Shown: positions 16,720 to 24,438 of the stretch, one piece after another | Layout: every line of letters begins with the position of its first letter | Position numbering within the stretch: the stretch's first letter is position 1 | From: Streptomyces sp. V3I8 | Lineage (GTDB): Bacteria; Actinomycetota; Actinomycetes; Streptomycetales; Streptomycetaceae | DNA: 64,000 nucleotides | Assembly (NCBI RefSeq): GCF_030817535.1 | Contig: NZ_JAUSZL010000003.1 | Location: forward strand, 1-64,000 | Direction of reading: 5' to 3' | Notes under the pieces: model-generated | What the model was told of the DNA's origin: nothing | The model's database searches: none | Seen by the model: only the letters and a program-made list of their open reading frames with translations | Made by a program: the position numbers and the translations under genes

Positions 16720-17093
16720 GTGCCTGCCATACCTTGGGGGTGGGCCGCCACGGTTAGCTCGGGGTCTTCGTCTGTGCAGGCGGACGGACGAACCTCGCGA
16801 GCCCCTCACCCCCGAGGGGGTAAGGGGATCACTCGATGGCGCGCTGTGGGCTGGTCATCTCGGCGGGTGACATGTTTTCACTCTGACACATTCGCAGCAC
16901 GATGTGTAGTCGATCTCTCCATTTTAGTAGCCCTGCGATTGTTTTTAGCCAACCTGCTGTCCCCGGGCGCGTCGCCCGCCTTAGGGGGTGAGGGTTTGTG
17001 GTGGGCCCTCGTGCGGCTCCGTTCTCCGGCCGCCCACTCAACCCCCGGACTCCCTTCCGGGGGTTGAGTGCTGTCCGGGGGCCGGTGGCGCCA
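16720..17093. other. Gene-free region between the capsid and neck modules
   Basis: No supported gene across about 430 bases. It holds degenerate copies of the start-associated motif (TAAGGGGATCA near 16820 beside an ACCCCC/GGGGGT hairpin; TTAGGGGGTGA at 16981-16991) without a long following gene, an unusually A+T-rich stretch (about 16860-16950) and a terminator-like hairpin at 17036-17069. It may be the scar of lost genes plus a promoter. Confidence 0.45.
17036..17069 (+). terminator. Perfect 14-bp hairpin ahead of the neck operon
   Basis: 17036-17049 pairs exactly with 17056-17069 (ACTCAACCCCCGGA/TCCGGGGGTTGAGT), loop CTCCCT. Confidence 0.65.
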
Positions 17094-17104
17094 CCAAGGG
17101 GTGA
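17094..17104 (+). promoter_or_regulatory. Start-associated AAGGGGTGA element upstream of the first neck gene
   Basis: CCAAGGGGTGA directly follows the palindrome GGTGGCGCCACC. The ATG at 17147 has its own GGAGG at 17137-17141. Confidence 0.5.
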
Positions 17105-17146
17105 CGGATGGCTTCGTGTCCTCATCCCCTAGTTCTGGAGGCAGTC

Positions 17147-17533
17147 ATGCAGGTGCAGCGGATCCAGGTCAGCAACCCCTCCCCGGAGGTGGTCGTCCTC
17201 ACGCCGGACCCCGAGAAGCCCAAGTCGTACCTCCGTTTCGACGGCAAGGGCGATGTCGAGGGCGGTGACGTGCAGTTCCTTGCGCGCGACACCGTGCTGC
17301 AGACGCCGGTCATCAAGGCGGTCAAGCGGGGTGTGCTGACGATCGACACCGATCTCGGCGGCGACGAGGAACTGGAGCTGCTGCTGCGCGTGACGCCCGG
17401 CGCGAGGGTCGACCGTACGCCGAGGGCCCTGACGGCCACGCGCGTGGTCTACCAGTACGACGACGAGGCCGAGGTCTACAACCGCGTCGAGAAGGACATC
17501 CCCGTCATCGTCGAGCCTCTCGTAAGGGTGTGA
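17147..17533 (+). CDS. Hypothetical structural-module protein
   Basis: 128 aa, not recognised. Beta-rich: VQRIQVSNPSPEVVVLTPD, SYLRFDGKGDVEGGDVQFL, GVLTIDTDLGGDEELELLLRV, IPVIVEPLVRV. The ATG at 17147 is chosen for GGAGG five bases upstream; an in-frame ATG at 17108 follows the regulatory motif closely and cannot be excluded. First of a three-gene run before the Fn3 protein. Likely a capsid-surface or head-completion protein by position only. Confidence 0.6.
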   Translation: MQVQRIQVSNPSPEVVVLTPDPEKPKSYLRFDGKGDVEGGDVQFLARDTVLQTPVIKAVKRGVLTIDTDLGGDEELELLLRVTPGARVDRTPRALTATRVVYQYDDEAEVYNRVEKDIPVIVEPLVRV

Positions 17534-17540
17534 CCCACGC

Positions 17541-17855
17541 ATGAGCATGAGTGACAACGAGCGGCGGCTGCTGTTCTCGGGAACCCTGGACACCTCGGGC
17601 ATCGGCGGCGGCCCGCACGAGTTCCTGGCCGAGGTCTCGGAGGCCTGGGGCGAGCCGGGCCTGGAGCCCGAGGTGGAGCCTGAACCTGAGATTCCCGGCT
17701 GGTCGGATGCGACGCCGGACGGCAGCGAGCACCGAGTGCCCGAGAAGCCTGCAGAGCCCGCCGCGCCTGCGGTCAAGCAGACGGCGGCGCAGAAGCGCGC
17801 GGCGGCCAAGAAGGCCGCATCCACGGAGCAGGCGCCCGCGCCTGCTGACAGCTAA
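17541..17855 (+). CDS. Hypothetical acidic/Ala-rich protein
   Basis: 104 aa, not recognised. A polar N-terminus (NERRLLFSGTLDTSGIGGGPHEFLAEVSEAWGE) is followed by a Glu/Pro low-complexity segment and a Lys/Ala tail (AAQKRAAAKKAAS) typical of flexible phage head or tail linkers. It lies seven bases after the previous stop and 14 bases before the Fn3 gene, so it belongs to the same transcript. Confidence 0.6.
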   Translation: MSMSDNERRLLFSGTLDTSGIGGGPHEFLAEVSEAWGEPGLEPEVEPEPEIPGWSDATPDGSEHRVPEKPAEPAAPAVKQTAAQKRAAAKKAASTEQAPAPADS

Positions 17856-17869
17856 GAGAGGGGGCTGCG

Positions 17870-18883
17870 ATGGCCGCGACGGATCAGAGCAGCACGTACG
17901 AGACTGACGGTGCCATCGGCACCAAGGGCGCTCCGGTCCCGGCTCCGGTCCCGGTCACGCAGCCCGACACCAGCGGTGTGGGCCTGGTGAACAGCAACGG
18001 CTGGGCCCCGGCCAACACGGGCCTGACGGAGTCGCCGGAGACCCTGGCGTCGACCGTCGTGAGCGTGGAGCCGCCTTACAAGGCGCCTCCCGGCCCGGTG
18101 CCCGGCGGCAACAAGGACACGACGCTCACGGACAGCCCGGTCGGCAACGGTACGGACGGCAACGCGCTGAACGCGGCGCTGGCCCTGACCGGAACCCAGG
18201 AGACTGGCTCGTTCGGGGCGGTCCCGGCCGGATCCGCGCTACTGCCGGTCGCTCCGGCCGCGCCGACGCTCATCTCCGGGGACCGCTTCGTACGGGTCTC
18301 CTGGGCGGCCGTGGCCGACCCGCACGCCTCCGCCAAGGTCACGCAGTACGTCGTCGAGGGCGACACCGGCGGCCACACGTACGCGCCGCGCGCGGCCAGC
18401 CCGACGGTGAAGGTCGAGAACGTCACCGGCGGCCGTCCGCAGAAGTACCGGGTGGCGGCCGTGAACAAGAACGGCCACGGCCCCTTCGGTCCGTGGTCGG
18501 TGGCGTCGGTGTCGCCGACGAACGAGGACCTGGTGCGGCCCACGTCGCTGGCGGCCGACAACGCGGTGAACCCGATCTACCGCCAGGACGGCACGATCGT
18601 GCCGGGCTCGTACGGGCGCCCCACCGCCCCGGGCAAGCCGACGGTGGCGGCCGGTGCGACGACCACGGCCAACGTGACATGGACGGCGCCGACGTCCGGG
18701 CAGCCGTCGGGCGGCTACGACGTCAAGGCGTCGTCGGGCCAGACGGTCCACGTCGGTCCGGCCCTGCTCACGGCGAACGTGCCGGGCCTGACGCTCGCGG
18801 CGTCGGTGACGTTCACCGTGACGGCCGTGGGTCAGCTGGCCTCGACGGTGTCTCCCGCGTCGAACGCGTTCACCGTGGTTTAG
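17870..18883 (+). CDS. Fibronectin type III domain virion protein
   Basis: 337 aa. The N-terminal ~120 residues are low complexity. Two Fn3-like domains follow: ~125-225 (APTLISGDRFVRVSWAAV, KVTQYVVEGDT, QKYRVAAVNKNGHGPFG) and ~245-337 (GKPTVAAGATTTANVTWTAP, GGYDVKASSG, SVTFTVTAVG). Fn3/Ig-like domains are common on phage capsid decoration and tail proteins, where they may contact cell-surface carbohydrate. Its place in the head/neck operon favours a capsid decoration role. A strong hairpin follows. Confidence 0.75.
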   Translation: MAATDQSSTYETDGAIGTKGAPVPAPVPVTQPDTSGVGLVNSNGWAPANTGLTESPETLASTVVSVEPPYKAPPGPVPGGNKDTTLTDSPVGNGTDGNALNAALALTGTQETGSFGAVPAGSALLPVAPAAPTLISGDRFVRVSWAAVADPHASAKVTQYVVEGDTGGHTYAPRAASPTVKVENVTGGRPQKYRVAAVNKNGHGPFGPWSVASVSPTNEDLVRPTSLAADNAVNPIYRQDGTIVPGSYGRPTAPGKPTVAAGATTTANVTWTAPTSGQPSGGYDVKASSGQTVHVGPALLTANVPGLTLAASVTFTVTAVGQLASTVSPASNAFTVV

Positions 18884-18962
18884 GCGGTGTCCGGGCCCGG
18901 AATTACCGCCCGGACCAGAGCGCCAGAGTGAATCCGGATACAAGAGCCCTGACCGCGACAGA

Positions 18963-18994
18963 CAGCCCCGCTCCATGACTCCGGAGCGGGGCTG
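18963..18994 (+). terminator. Hairpin after the Fn3 gene
   Basis: A perfect 12-bp stem (18963-18974 with 18983-18994, CAGCCCCGCTCC/GGAGCGGGGCTG). Confidence 0.75.
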
Positions 18995-19020
18995 CTTGCT
19001 GTTCAGGCGCCGCCTGCTGG

Positions 19021-19031
19021 CCGAAGGGGCG
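19021..19031 (+). promoter_or_regulatory. Start-associated AAGGGGCG element (variant)
   Basis: CCGAAGGGGCG lies 25 bases before the ATG at 19057, the same distance as in the endolysin and holin elements. Confidence 0.4.
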
Positions 19032-19056
19032 GAAGGCGACCGCGAGGAGACAAGGC

Positions 19057-19719
19057 ATGTCCGGTACGACACCCAGGCTCGGCCTGAAGACGTTCGATCA
19101 GTCCGACCCGTTCCTGCGGGGGGACTTCAACGACAACTCGTCCCGCATGGACGCCTATCCGGGCGCCTTCATCTGCACGTCGGCGTCGCGCCCGGCCTGG
19201 GGTCCGGCCCAGTCGGGCATGCGGATCTACGAGACCGACACCCGGCGCGAGATGGTGTGGACGGGCACGGCCTGGCGTGAGCCCCTGCCCGCGCCGCCGC
19301 TGTGGCCGGGGTACGTGCAGCCCGAGATCTCCATGGGCCACGACACGCACGTCTACTACAAGCTCGCCACCTTCAACGTGAACCGGCCGGGCGCTCTGTA
19401 CGTCGACATGTCGGTGACGTTCCAGGTGCAGTCGCTCTACACCATGAACGCCCACATGCGCCCCCAGGTGGACGGCAACGACTGCTCGCTGGGCTCCGGC
19501 ACGGCGTCCTTCATGCGCGTGCCGCAGACCAACACCTCGGGCACCGGCTGGTCGCGGCAGTGGACGGTGCCGGTCCAGGGCCTGCGCGCGGTCGGCGTTG
19601 GCTCCCACAACTTCGGCCTGCACTTCTTCACCACCCCGACCTCCGTCACCAAGCAGGGCTCCCTGCGCCTGGTGAGCGCGCGCGGTGTCGCCCAGCTGGT
19701 CAACAGCTCGGACACGTGA
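19057..19719 (+). CDS. Minor structural protein, beta-sandwich-like
   Basis: 220 aa, no named family. The N-terminus (TPRLGLKTFDQSDPFLRGDFNDNSSRMDAYPGAFICTS) resembles the start of phage fibre/appendage proteins in which a short peptide docks to the virion, and MRIYETDTRREMVWTGTAWRE is typical of phage appendage proteins. The rest (LATFNVNRPGALYVDMSVTFQV, FGLHFFTTPTSVT) looks like a jelly-roll/beta-sandwich head. Possibly a head fibre. The stop overlaps the next start by one base (TGATG). Confidence 0.6.
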   Translation: MSGTTPRLGLKTFDQSDPFLRGDFNDNSSRMDAYPGAFICTSASRPAWGPAQSGMRIYETDTRREMVWTGTAWREPLPAPPLWPGYVQPEISMGHDTHVYYKLATFNVNRPGALYVDMSVTFQVQSLYTMNAHMRPQVDGNDCSLGSGTASFMRVPQTNTSGTGWSRQWTVPVQGLRAVGVGSHNFGLHFFTTPTSVTKQGSLRLVSARGVAQLVNSSDT

Positions 19720-20588
19720 TGGACGAATACACGGACAGGGCGTACGTATCGCGGTACAGCGCGGCCGAGTTCGGCCTGCGGGTCATGCGCCAGGGCGTGC
19801 CGGGCGACGCGGACGGCACGGTCACGGCAACGCTGGTGCACGACAACACGGCGGCCACGGAGGTCTTCTCGCGGGAGCCCGACCACCCGGCGACCGGCGA
19901 GTACACCGTGCGCCTGACGTCCAAGGAGACAGCCACCGTCGGCCCGTACATCCTGGTGTGGGAGTACCAGGTCGACGGCACCGCCGAGGAGTGGCGGGTC
20001 TGGCTGGAGGTCGGCAAGTCGGCCCCCGAGTACGACCCTCTGGTCGAGGACATGAAGGGGATCATCGAGACGACGTGGAACCGGTTCAGCGACCTGTTCG
20101 ATTTCGCGACCGAGGGCCCTCACCTGCAGACGTACATCCAGTCGAACTTCGGGCGCAACCGGCTCGCGCAGCTGCTGCGGATCGCGGTCGGCCGCCTCAA
20201 CACGGTGGCGCAGCCCTTCCAGTCCTACACGATCGACGGTGACGGCGGCGCCTCGTTCCCGGTCGCCCGCTGGGGCTCGCTGCTGGAGTCGGCGCTGTAC
20301 GTGGAGTGCCTGCGGCACCTGATGCGCTCCTACGTGGAGCAGCCCGAGGTGCAGTCCGGCTCCGGAGTGTCCCGGCTCGACCGGCGGGACTACCTGGACC
20401 GCTGGGGGATCATCCTGCAGGGCGAGGAGGCAATCCTCAAGCAGCAGCTGGACCACTTCAAGATCGCGAACATGGGGCTCGGCCGCGCCCGGGTCCTCGT
20501 CTCCGGCGGAGTCTGGGGCCGCTGGGGTCCGACCCGCATGCCGCTGTCCGCCGCCGCCCGGCCGCGCTGGCTCACCCGGATGTACTGA
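19719..20588 (+). CDS. Neck/head-tail connector-type protein
   Basis: 289 aa, not recognised by name. The N-terminal half is beta-rich (GTVTATLVHDN, GEYTVRLTSKETATVGPYILVWEYQVDGT), the C-terminal half helical (DLVEDMKGIIETTWNRFSDLFDF-type segments, LLESALYVECLRHLMRSYVE, GEEAILKQQLDHFKIA). The ATG at 19719 shares one base with the previous stop; the longer open frame upstream is only a shadow. Gene order (capsid, decoration, this, zinc protein, gp10-like, terminator-like, sheath) places it among head-completion proteins. Confidence 0.6.
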   Translation: MDEYTDRAYVSRYSAAEFGLRVMRQGVPGDADGTVTATLVHDNTAATEVFSREPDHPATGEYTVRLTSKETATVGPYILVWEYQVDGTAEEWRVWLEVGKSAPEYDPLVEDMKGIIETTWNRFSDLFDFATEGPHLQTYIQSNFGRNRLAQLLRIAVGRLNTVAQPFQSYTIDGDGGASFPVARWGSLLESALYVECLRHLMRSYVEQPEVQSGSGVSRLDRRDYLDRWGIILQGEEAILKQQLDHFKIANMGLGRARVLVSGGVWGRWGPTRMPLSAAARPRWLTRMY

Positions 20589-20600
20589 GAGGGAAATCTG

Positions 20601-20777
20601 ATGGCTTATACCGTCGTCATCAAGGCGGGGCTGACGAACGTGGTCCTGCCCAACGGCACCATGTACCAGGCCGGTGACACCGTCATTCTGACCGACGAGC
20701 AGTTCGGCGTGATGCCCGCTGCCACGAAGACGGCTGTGCTGCAGTCCTCGGTGATCGTCGCCGTCCCGGCGAGCTGA
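20601..20777 (+). CDS. Small 58-aa protein between neck genes
   Basis: Begins MAYTVVIKAGLTNVVLPNG and ends VIVAVPAS. It reads as a tiny beta-rich domain (TVILTDEQFGVMP), common in phages as a head-tail joining or capsid-surface peptide. ATG with GAGG upstream; the stop overlaps the next ATG by one base (TGATG), supporting a real coupled gene. Confidence 0.65.
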   Translation: MAYTVVIKAGLTNVVLPNGTMYQAGDTVILTDEQFGVMPAATKTAVLQSSVIVAVPAS

Positions 20778-21442
20778 TGTCTTACGTGCGCGGGCGCTAC
20801 GTCCGCAGCCAGCAGAACTGGGCGGTCGAGCAGGAGCGGCTGCGTCACGAGCAGGCGCTGTGGTCGCTCGGCGAGAACGTCCTCTTCTGCCTGCTGTGGA
20901 CGGCCCGGGACCACGACGAGGGCCTGGTCGGCCTGTGCCCTACGTGCGCCAACGACCGCGTCTCCAAGGCCTACGGGCAGCCGTCGCGGAACAAATGCCC
21001 GGACTGCTTCGGCACGCGCTTCGAGGGCGGCTTCCGAGCACTGATCGTGCGCCCGGCCATCTTCACCGACGCCGACGACAGCCAGTCCTTCACCGCGCGC
21101 GGCGTCGTGGCGCCGCAGGAGGTCCACCTGGAGACCACCTCGGACTTCCGGGCACACTCCGGGGACTACGCGATGCGGGCCACCGGCGAGCGCCTGCAGC
21201 TGCGCGCGCCGCAGCGCACCACCCTGCGCACCGGCTTCGGCACACCCCTGCAGAGCGAGGACGGCACCGCCTACAACCTGTCGCGCGCGGCCGTCGAGGA
21301 CTCCACATCGGTGGCCTACGACATCCCGCCGGACACCGACTCCCTCGTGACGATCCTGTCCCGATCCGGGGCGGTACCGCCCACTTTCGGCGATGTGGAA
21401 GTAATTCGGGCTCCGCTAATTCCGCTGTACGAGCGAGACTGA
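20777..21442 (+). CDS. Head-tail adaptor-like protein with zinc ribbon
   Basis: 221 aa. Contains a treble-clef/ribbon motif CPTC (N-side) and CPDC about 20 residues later (LCPTCANDRVSKAYG, NKCPDCFGTRFEGG), then a beta-rich domain (EVHLETTSDFRAHSGDYAMRATGERLQLR). Such zinc ribbon plus beta layouts occur in phage head-closure proteins. ATG overlaps the preceding stop; 38 bases separate it from thyX. Confidence 0.6.
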   Translation: MSYVRGRYVRSQQNWAVEQERLRHEQALWSLGENVLFCLLWTARDHDEGLVGLCPTCANDRVSKAYGQPSRNKCPDCFGTRFEGGFRALIVRPAIFTDADDSQSFTARGVVAPQEVHLETTSDFRAHSGDYAMRATGERLQLRAPQRTTLRTGFGTPLQSEDGTAYNLSRAAVEDSTSVAYDIPPDTDSLVTILSRSGAVPPTFGDVEVIRAPLIPLYERD

Positions 21443-21480
21443 GCGGCGTACCCGCCAAGAATCCACCATGTGAGGCCCCG

Positions 21481-22194
21481 TTGACCCAGATCACCATCCG
21501 CAACGACGTCACCGCCGAACTGGTCAAGCACGCCGCCGAGGACACCGACGTCACCTTCGCCGCCCGCGTCTCCACCATCGGTGGAGAGAGTCGCTTCAAC
21601 GAGGCGACCGAGGAGGACAGCGGCCTGATCAACTACCTGATGCGCGACCGGCACGGCAGCCCCTTCGAGCACAACTCGATGACCTTCTACGTCGAGGCGC
21701 CGATCTTCGTCTTCCGCGAGTTCATGCGCCACAGGGTCGGATTCTCGTACAACGAGGAGAGCGGCAGGTACAGGAAGCTGGAGCCGGTCTTCTACGTCCC
21801 TGCGCCGGACCGCAAGCTCGTCCAGAAGGGCAAGCCGGGCCGGTACGAGATGGTCGAGGGCACGGAGGAACAGTTCCTCATGACCCGGGACCTGCTGGCC
21901 GAGAACTCGTACGAGTGCTACCACATGTACCTGACGCTCCTGGAGGCGGGCGTCGCGCGCGAGGTCGCCCGTGTGGTGCTGCCGCTCAACACCTTCAGCT
22001 CGATGTACGTCACCTGCAACGCGCGGTCGCTGATGCACTTCCTGGGCCTGCGCACGACGCACCCCGACGCGAAGGTGCCGTCCTTCCCCCAGCGGGAGAT
22101 CGAGATGGTGGCCGAGCTGATGGAGGCCAAGTGGGCCAAGCTGATGCCGCTCACCTACGAGGCCTTCAACAAGAACGGCCGCATCGCACCGTAG
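21481..22194 (+). CDS. thyX: FAD-dependent thymidylate synthase ThyX
   Basis: 237 aa. Makes dTMP from dUMP with methylene-tetrahydrofolate and reduced FAD, supplying nucleotides for phage replication. The ThyX signature region is clear: FMRHR (81-85) followed by NEESGRY, preceded by the substrate-site segment SPFEHNSMTFYVEAPIFVFRE, with LPLNTFSSMYVTCNARSLMHFLGLR near the C-terminus. The spacing in the RHR...S motif appears one residue longer than the textbook RHRX7S. The TTG start at 21481 is preceded by GTGAGG; the longer open frame upstream is a shadow of the neck gene. It lies unusually inside the head-tail module. Confidence 0.92.
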   Translation: MTQITIRNDVTAELVKHAAEDTDVTFAARVSTIGGESRFNEATEEDSGLINYLMRDRHGSPFEHNSMTFYVEAPIFVFREFMRHRVGFSYNEESGRYRKLEPVFYVPAPDRKLVQKGKPGRYEMVEGTEEQFLMTRDLLAENSYECYHMYLTLLEAGVAREVARVVLPLNTFSSMYVTCNARSLMHFLGLRTTHPDAKVPSFPQREIEMVAELMEAKWAKLMPLTYEAFNKNGRIAP

Positions 22195-22202
22195 ACACAC
22201 CG

Positions 22203-22252
22203 AAGGGCACATCCGTCTTTGACCCTTGGGAAGAGGCTCCGGATGTGCCCTT
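22203..22252 (+). terminator. Terminator after thyX
   Basis: A perfect 13-bp stem (22203-22215 with 22240-22252) beginning AAGGGCACATCCG, ending in CTT. Confidence 0.75.
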
Positions 22253-22303
22253 GGAGGACGTGCCCCATCCCTGAGACACGTTCGGAGCCTAGCACTGTCC
22301 ATG

Positions 22304-22336
22304 CCCTCCCGGTCGCCCGAAGAGGTGACGGGAGGG
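22304..22336 (+). promoter_or_regulatory. Start-associated hairpin (AGAGGTGA variant)
   Basis: CCCTCCC (22304-22310) pairs with GGGAGGG (22330-22336). The loop carries CCGAAGAGGTGA, a variant of the motif. The right arm is the Shine-Dalgarno for the ATG at 22344. Confidence 0.5.
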
Positions 22337-22343
22337 CGTTGTC

Positions 22344-23072
22344 ATGCCGCAGGCTGAAGTCGCCGAGGTGCACCTGGTCACGCACCCGGACCGCATGATC
22401 ATGATCGAGAAGGACCTGCGCCCCAACCAGGCGCGCGCGGCGGCCCGGGATGCAGTGCGTCTGGCCCGGCGGGCGATGCCGAAGATGTCGGGCGCGGCGG
22501 CGCGCGGAATGCAGCCGCTGTACGGCAAGGGGTACTTCGGGATCTCATGGTCGACCGAGATCGTCTGGTACCAGGACCACGGCACGAAGCCGTTCACCAT
22601 GCGGAGCCTGGCCGGGAAGGTCATCCCGATGTGGATCGACGACCCGACCGGCCAGGAGCGGCGCGACAACCCGAAGGCGAAGACCCGGGTCACGGAGTCC
22701 GGCAAGATGCAGGTGCTGATCTTCCGGCGGGCGGCGCTGATCGGCCAGCGCAAGAAGGTCTACAAGCGCGACCCGAAGACCGGCCTGAAGGTCCTGGTGT
22801 CCGACAAGCCCGCCTCGTACCCGGGCGCCCCTGGCCGGATCGCGTGGCGGGAGGCGTCGCGGCCGTGGACCCGGACCGGCAAGCGGCCGGGCGCGATCCA
22901 CCCGGGCAACGTCGGCGTCCGCTGGCGCCACCCGGGGCTCAAGCCGCGCAGCTTCCTGAACACGTCGATGACGGCCGCCGCGCAGAAGGCGGACATGCTG
23001 CCGTCGCGGGTCTACATCGCCGACAAGGGATGGCGGAACTACGTCCGCCTCCATGGTGAGGAGTTCAAGTGA
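22344..23072 (+). CDS. HK97 gp10-like head-tail/tail-completion protein
   Basis: 242 aa. Very basic. ARAAARDAVRLARRAMPKMSG followed by VWYQDHGTKPFTM matches the pattern of HK97 gp10-like tail-completion proteins (helix, then an EfGt-like turn). The C-terminal segment HPGLKPRSFLNTSMTAAAQ is also typical of the end of this family. It is longer than the usual ~130-150 aa, with an insert of charged residues (VTESGKMQVLIFRRAALIG). ATG follows the GGGAGGG arm. Confidence 0.7.
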   Translation: MPQAEVAEVHLVTHPDRMIMIEKDLRPNQARAAARDAVRLARRAMPKMSGAAARGMQPLYGKGYFGISWSTEIVWYQDHGTKPFTMRSLAGKVIPMWIDDPTGQERRDNPKAKTRVTESGKMQVLIFRRAALIGQRKKVYKRDPKTGLKVLVSDKPASYPGAPGRIAWREASRPWTRTGKRPGAIHPGNVGVRWRHPGLKPRSFLNTSMTAAAQKADMLPSRVYIADKGWRNYVRLHGEEFK

Positions 23073-23233
23073 GGGTGTTGGGGACTTTTTGGCGAGCCGT
23101 ACCCTAACGCTTCGCTGTCGCCCGGCGGACCGAGAGGTGGGCGGCTGCGTCCGTTGGCCGTGAGTCCCACTGCGCGGCTGAAGGTGCCCCAACTGCGGCT
23201 AAGCACCGGCAGGCTACCACGCGTGAGCCTGTC

Positions 23234-23275
23234 CGCCCCTTCTCCCGCGCCCCAAGGGGTGACGGAGGAGAGGCG
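23234..23275 (+). promoter_or_regulatory. Start-associated AAGGGGTGA hairpin upstream of the tail-terminator-like gene
   Basis: A 12-position stem (23234-23245 with 23264-23275, eleven pairs including one G-U) surrounds the loop containing CCCAAGGGGTGA (23251-23262). The right arm is the GGAGGAG ribosome site for the GTG at 23279. Confidence 0.6.
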
Positions 23276-23278
23276 CAC

Positions 23279-23914
23279 GTGTATGTGACCAGGGTCAAGA
23301 CGCTGCCGATCGAGGCGCTGCACGCGGCGTTCGACGATCAGTACCCCGTGGCGGAGTTCCGGGGGCTGCACTGCAGCCTGGAGTATCCCGTGCGGGCGGT
23401 GAACCTGCCCGAGGTGTGGGTGCGCTACTCCGACTCGGCGCCGCTGCGGCAGTCCGGCGTCGCGCACGTCGAGGACGAGCACCCGGTCTCCGGCGGGAAG
23501 ATCGAGCCGTACACCCGCTGGCGTTTCGAGGGCTCGTGGGAGTTCGTGGTGGTGGCGCTCTCCAGCGTCGAGCGGGACCGGGTCTACGACGAGCTGATCT
23601 CGACCATCGCCTGGAGCGGCTTCGACACGGTGCGCGGCCGGTTCCGCAAGTACCTGGAGACCAACGACCTGATCGACCTGACCGTGCGTACGGACCAGAT
23701 CGAGTCGACCGGCGAGAACGCGGAGCCCGGCACGCCGTGGGGTACGGACGAGGTGCTGTACGAGCGGACGCTGAACGTTGACCTGATCGGCGACTTCGTG
23801 CCGAACCCGCAGACCGGCGTCATCGTGCCCCTGTCCAGGATCCAGGTCGTGCCGACGGCGGACCTCTCTCTCGACACCGAGGCGCGCGGCGAGGGCTTCG
23901 ACGCCTGGCACTAG
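23279..23914 (+). CDS. Tail terminator-like protein
   Basis: 211 aa, assigned by position and texture. An N-terminal PIEALHAAFDDQYP and alternating strands (VWVRYSDSAPLR, RWRFEGSWEFVVVALSSVERDRVYDELISTIAW) resemble phage tail-completion/tube-terminator proteins that lie between gp10-like and sheath genes. GTG start with GGAGGAG. Its stop codon shares the tetranucleotide CTAG (23911-23914) with the stop of the convergent minus-strand gene. Confidence 0.6.
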   Translation: MYVTRVKTLPIEALHAAFDDQYPVAEFRGLHCSLEYPVRAVNLPEVWVRYSDSAPLRQSGVAHVEDEHPVSGGKIEPYTRWRFEGSWEFVVVALSSVERDRVYDELISTIAWSGFDTVRGRFRKYLETNDLIDLTVRTDQIESTGENAEPGTPWGTDEVLYERTLNVDLIGDFVPNPQTGVIVPLSRIQVVPTADLSLDTEARGEGFDAWH

Positions 23915-24429
23915 GGCCAGAGCATGGGCGCTTCCTCCAGCAGCTGGCGCTTGAGCGCCGGATTGACGATGGAGATGATCATTTCGATGCTCGCGGAGCT
24001 GGCAGCAGGCCACAGGATGGAGCGGGCCTTCGCATACTTCGCCTCCAAGCGCTCGCGCTGTGCTGGGGAGAGCGCTCGGACTCGGTCAGGACGGCTGTTG
24101 TGGGCGTTGTCGGCGATCTTCACCAGCGTGGCGTCACGGTCGGTCGCGATCCGCTTCAGCTTCTCTGTGTAGGACCTGTCGTCGTTCGTGACGAACTCGA
24201 CGATCCTGACGACGGAGGCCGGAACGCCACGCTGCAGGAGCCGCTCGAAGGTCCAGGGGGTGTCTTCGACGATGTCGTGCAGGAGCCCGGCCATCTGCAG
24301 CTCCCAGCCGAAGGGGGCAAGACCGGCGGCCACCGCGCGGACGTGCTCGATGTACGGGACGCCGATCTTGTCGGTCTGGCCAAGGTGGGCCTCTGCGGCA
24401 AAGCCGTCTGCTTCTTCGAGGGTAATCAC
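23911..24429 (-). CDS. HD-domain (p)ppGpp hydrolase-like small alarmone hydrolase
   Basis: 172 aa, the length of single-domain small alarmone hydrolases (MESH1 type). Key motifs: HLGQTDKIGVPYIEHV (His15, His29), GLLHDIVEDT (His51-Asp52, Glu55-Asp56) and LVKIADNAHNSRPDR (Asp107, Asn111), matching the manganese HD site and ED pair of SpoT-family hydrolases. There is no synthetase or regulatory domain. The likely activity is removal of (p)ppGpp or a related nucleotide, countering host starvation signalling. It lies on the minus strand between tail genes with its own upstream repeats. GTG start with GAGG. Confidence 0.82.
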   Translation of the reverse strand: MITLEEADGFAAEAHLGQTDKIGVPYIEHVRAVAAGLAPFGWELQMAGLLHDIVEDTPWTFERLLQRGVPASVVRIVEFVTNDDRSYTEKLKRIATDRDATLVKIADNAHNSRPDRVRALSPAQRERLEAKYAKARSILWPAASSASIEMIISIVNPALKRQLLEEAPMLWP

Positions 24430-24438
24430 ACCTCATTG

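Noticed and set aside
12910..16809. 1299-codon minus-strand open frame across the capsid block
   Set aside because: Antisense shadow; it crosses two strong terminators and the protease, scaffold, decoration and capsid genes.
16720..17067. Plus-strand open frame between capsid and neck genes
   Set aside because: Low-complexity translation, no ribosome site, spans hairpins and an A+T-rich stretch; better read as a non-coding gap.
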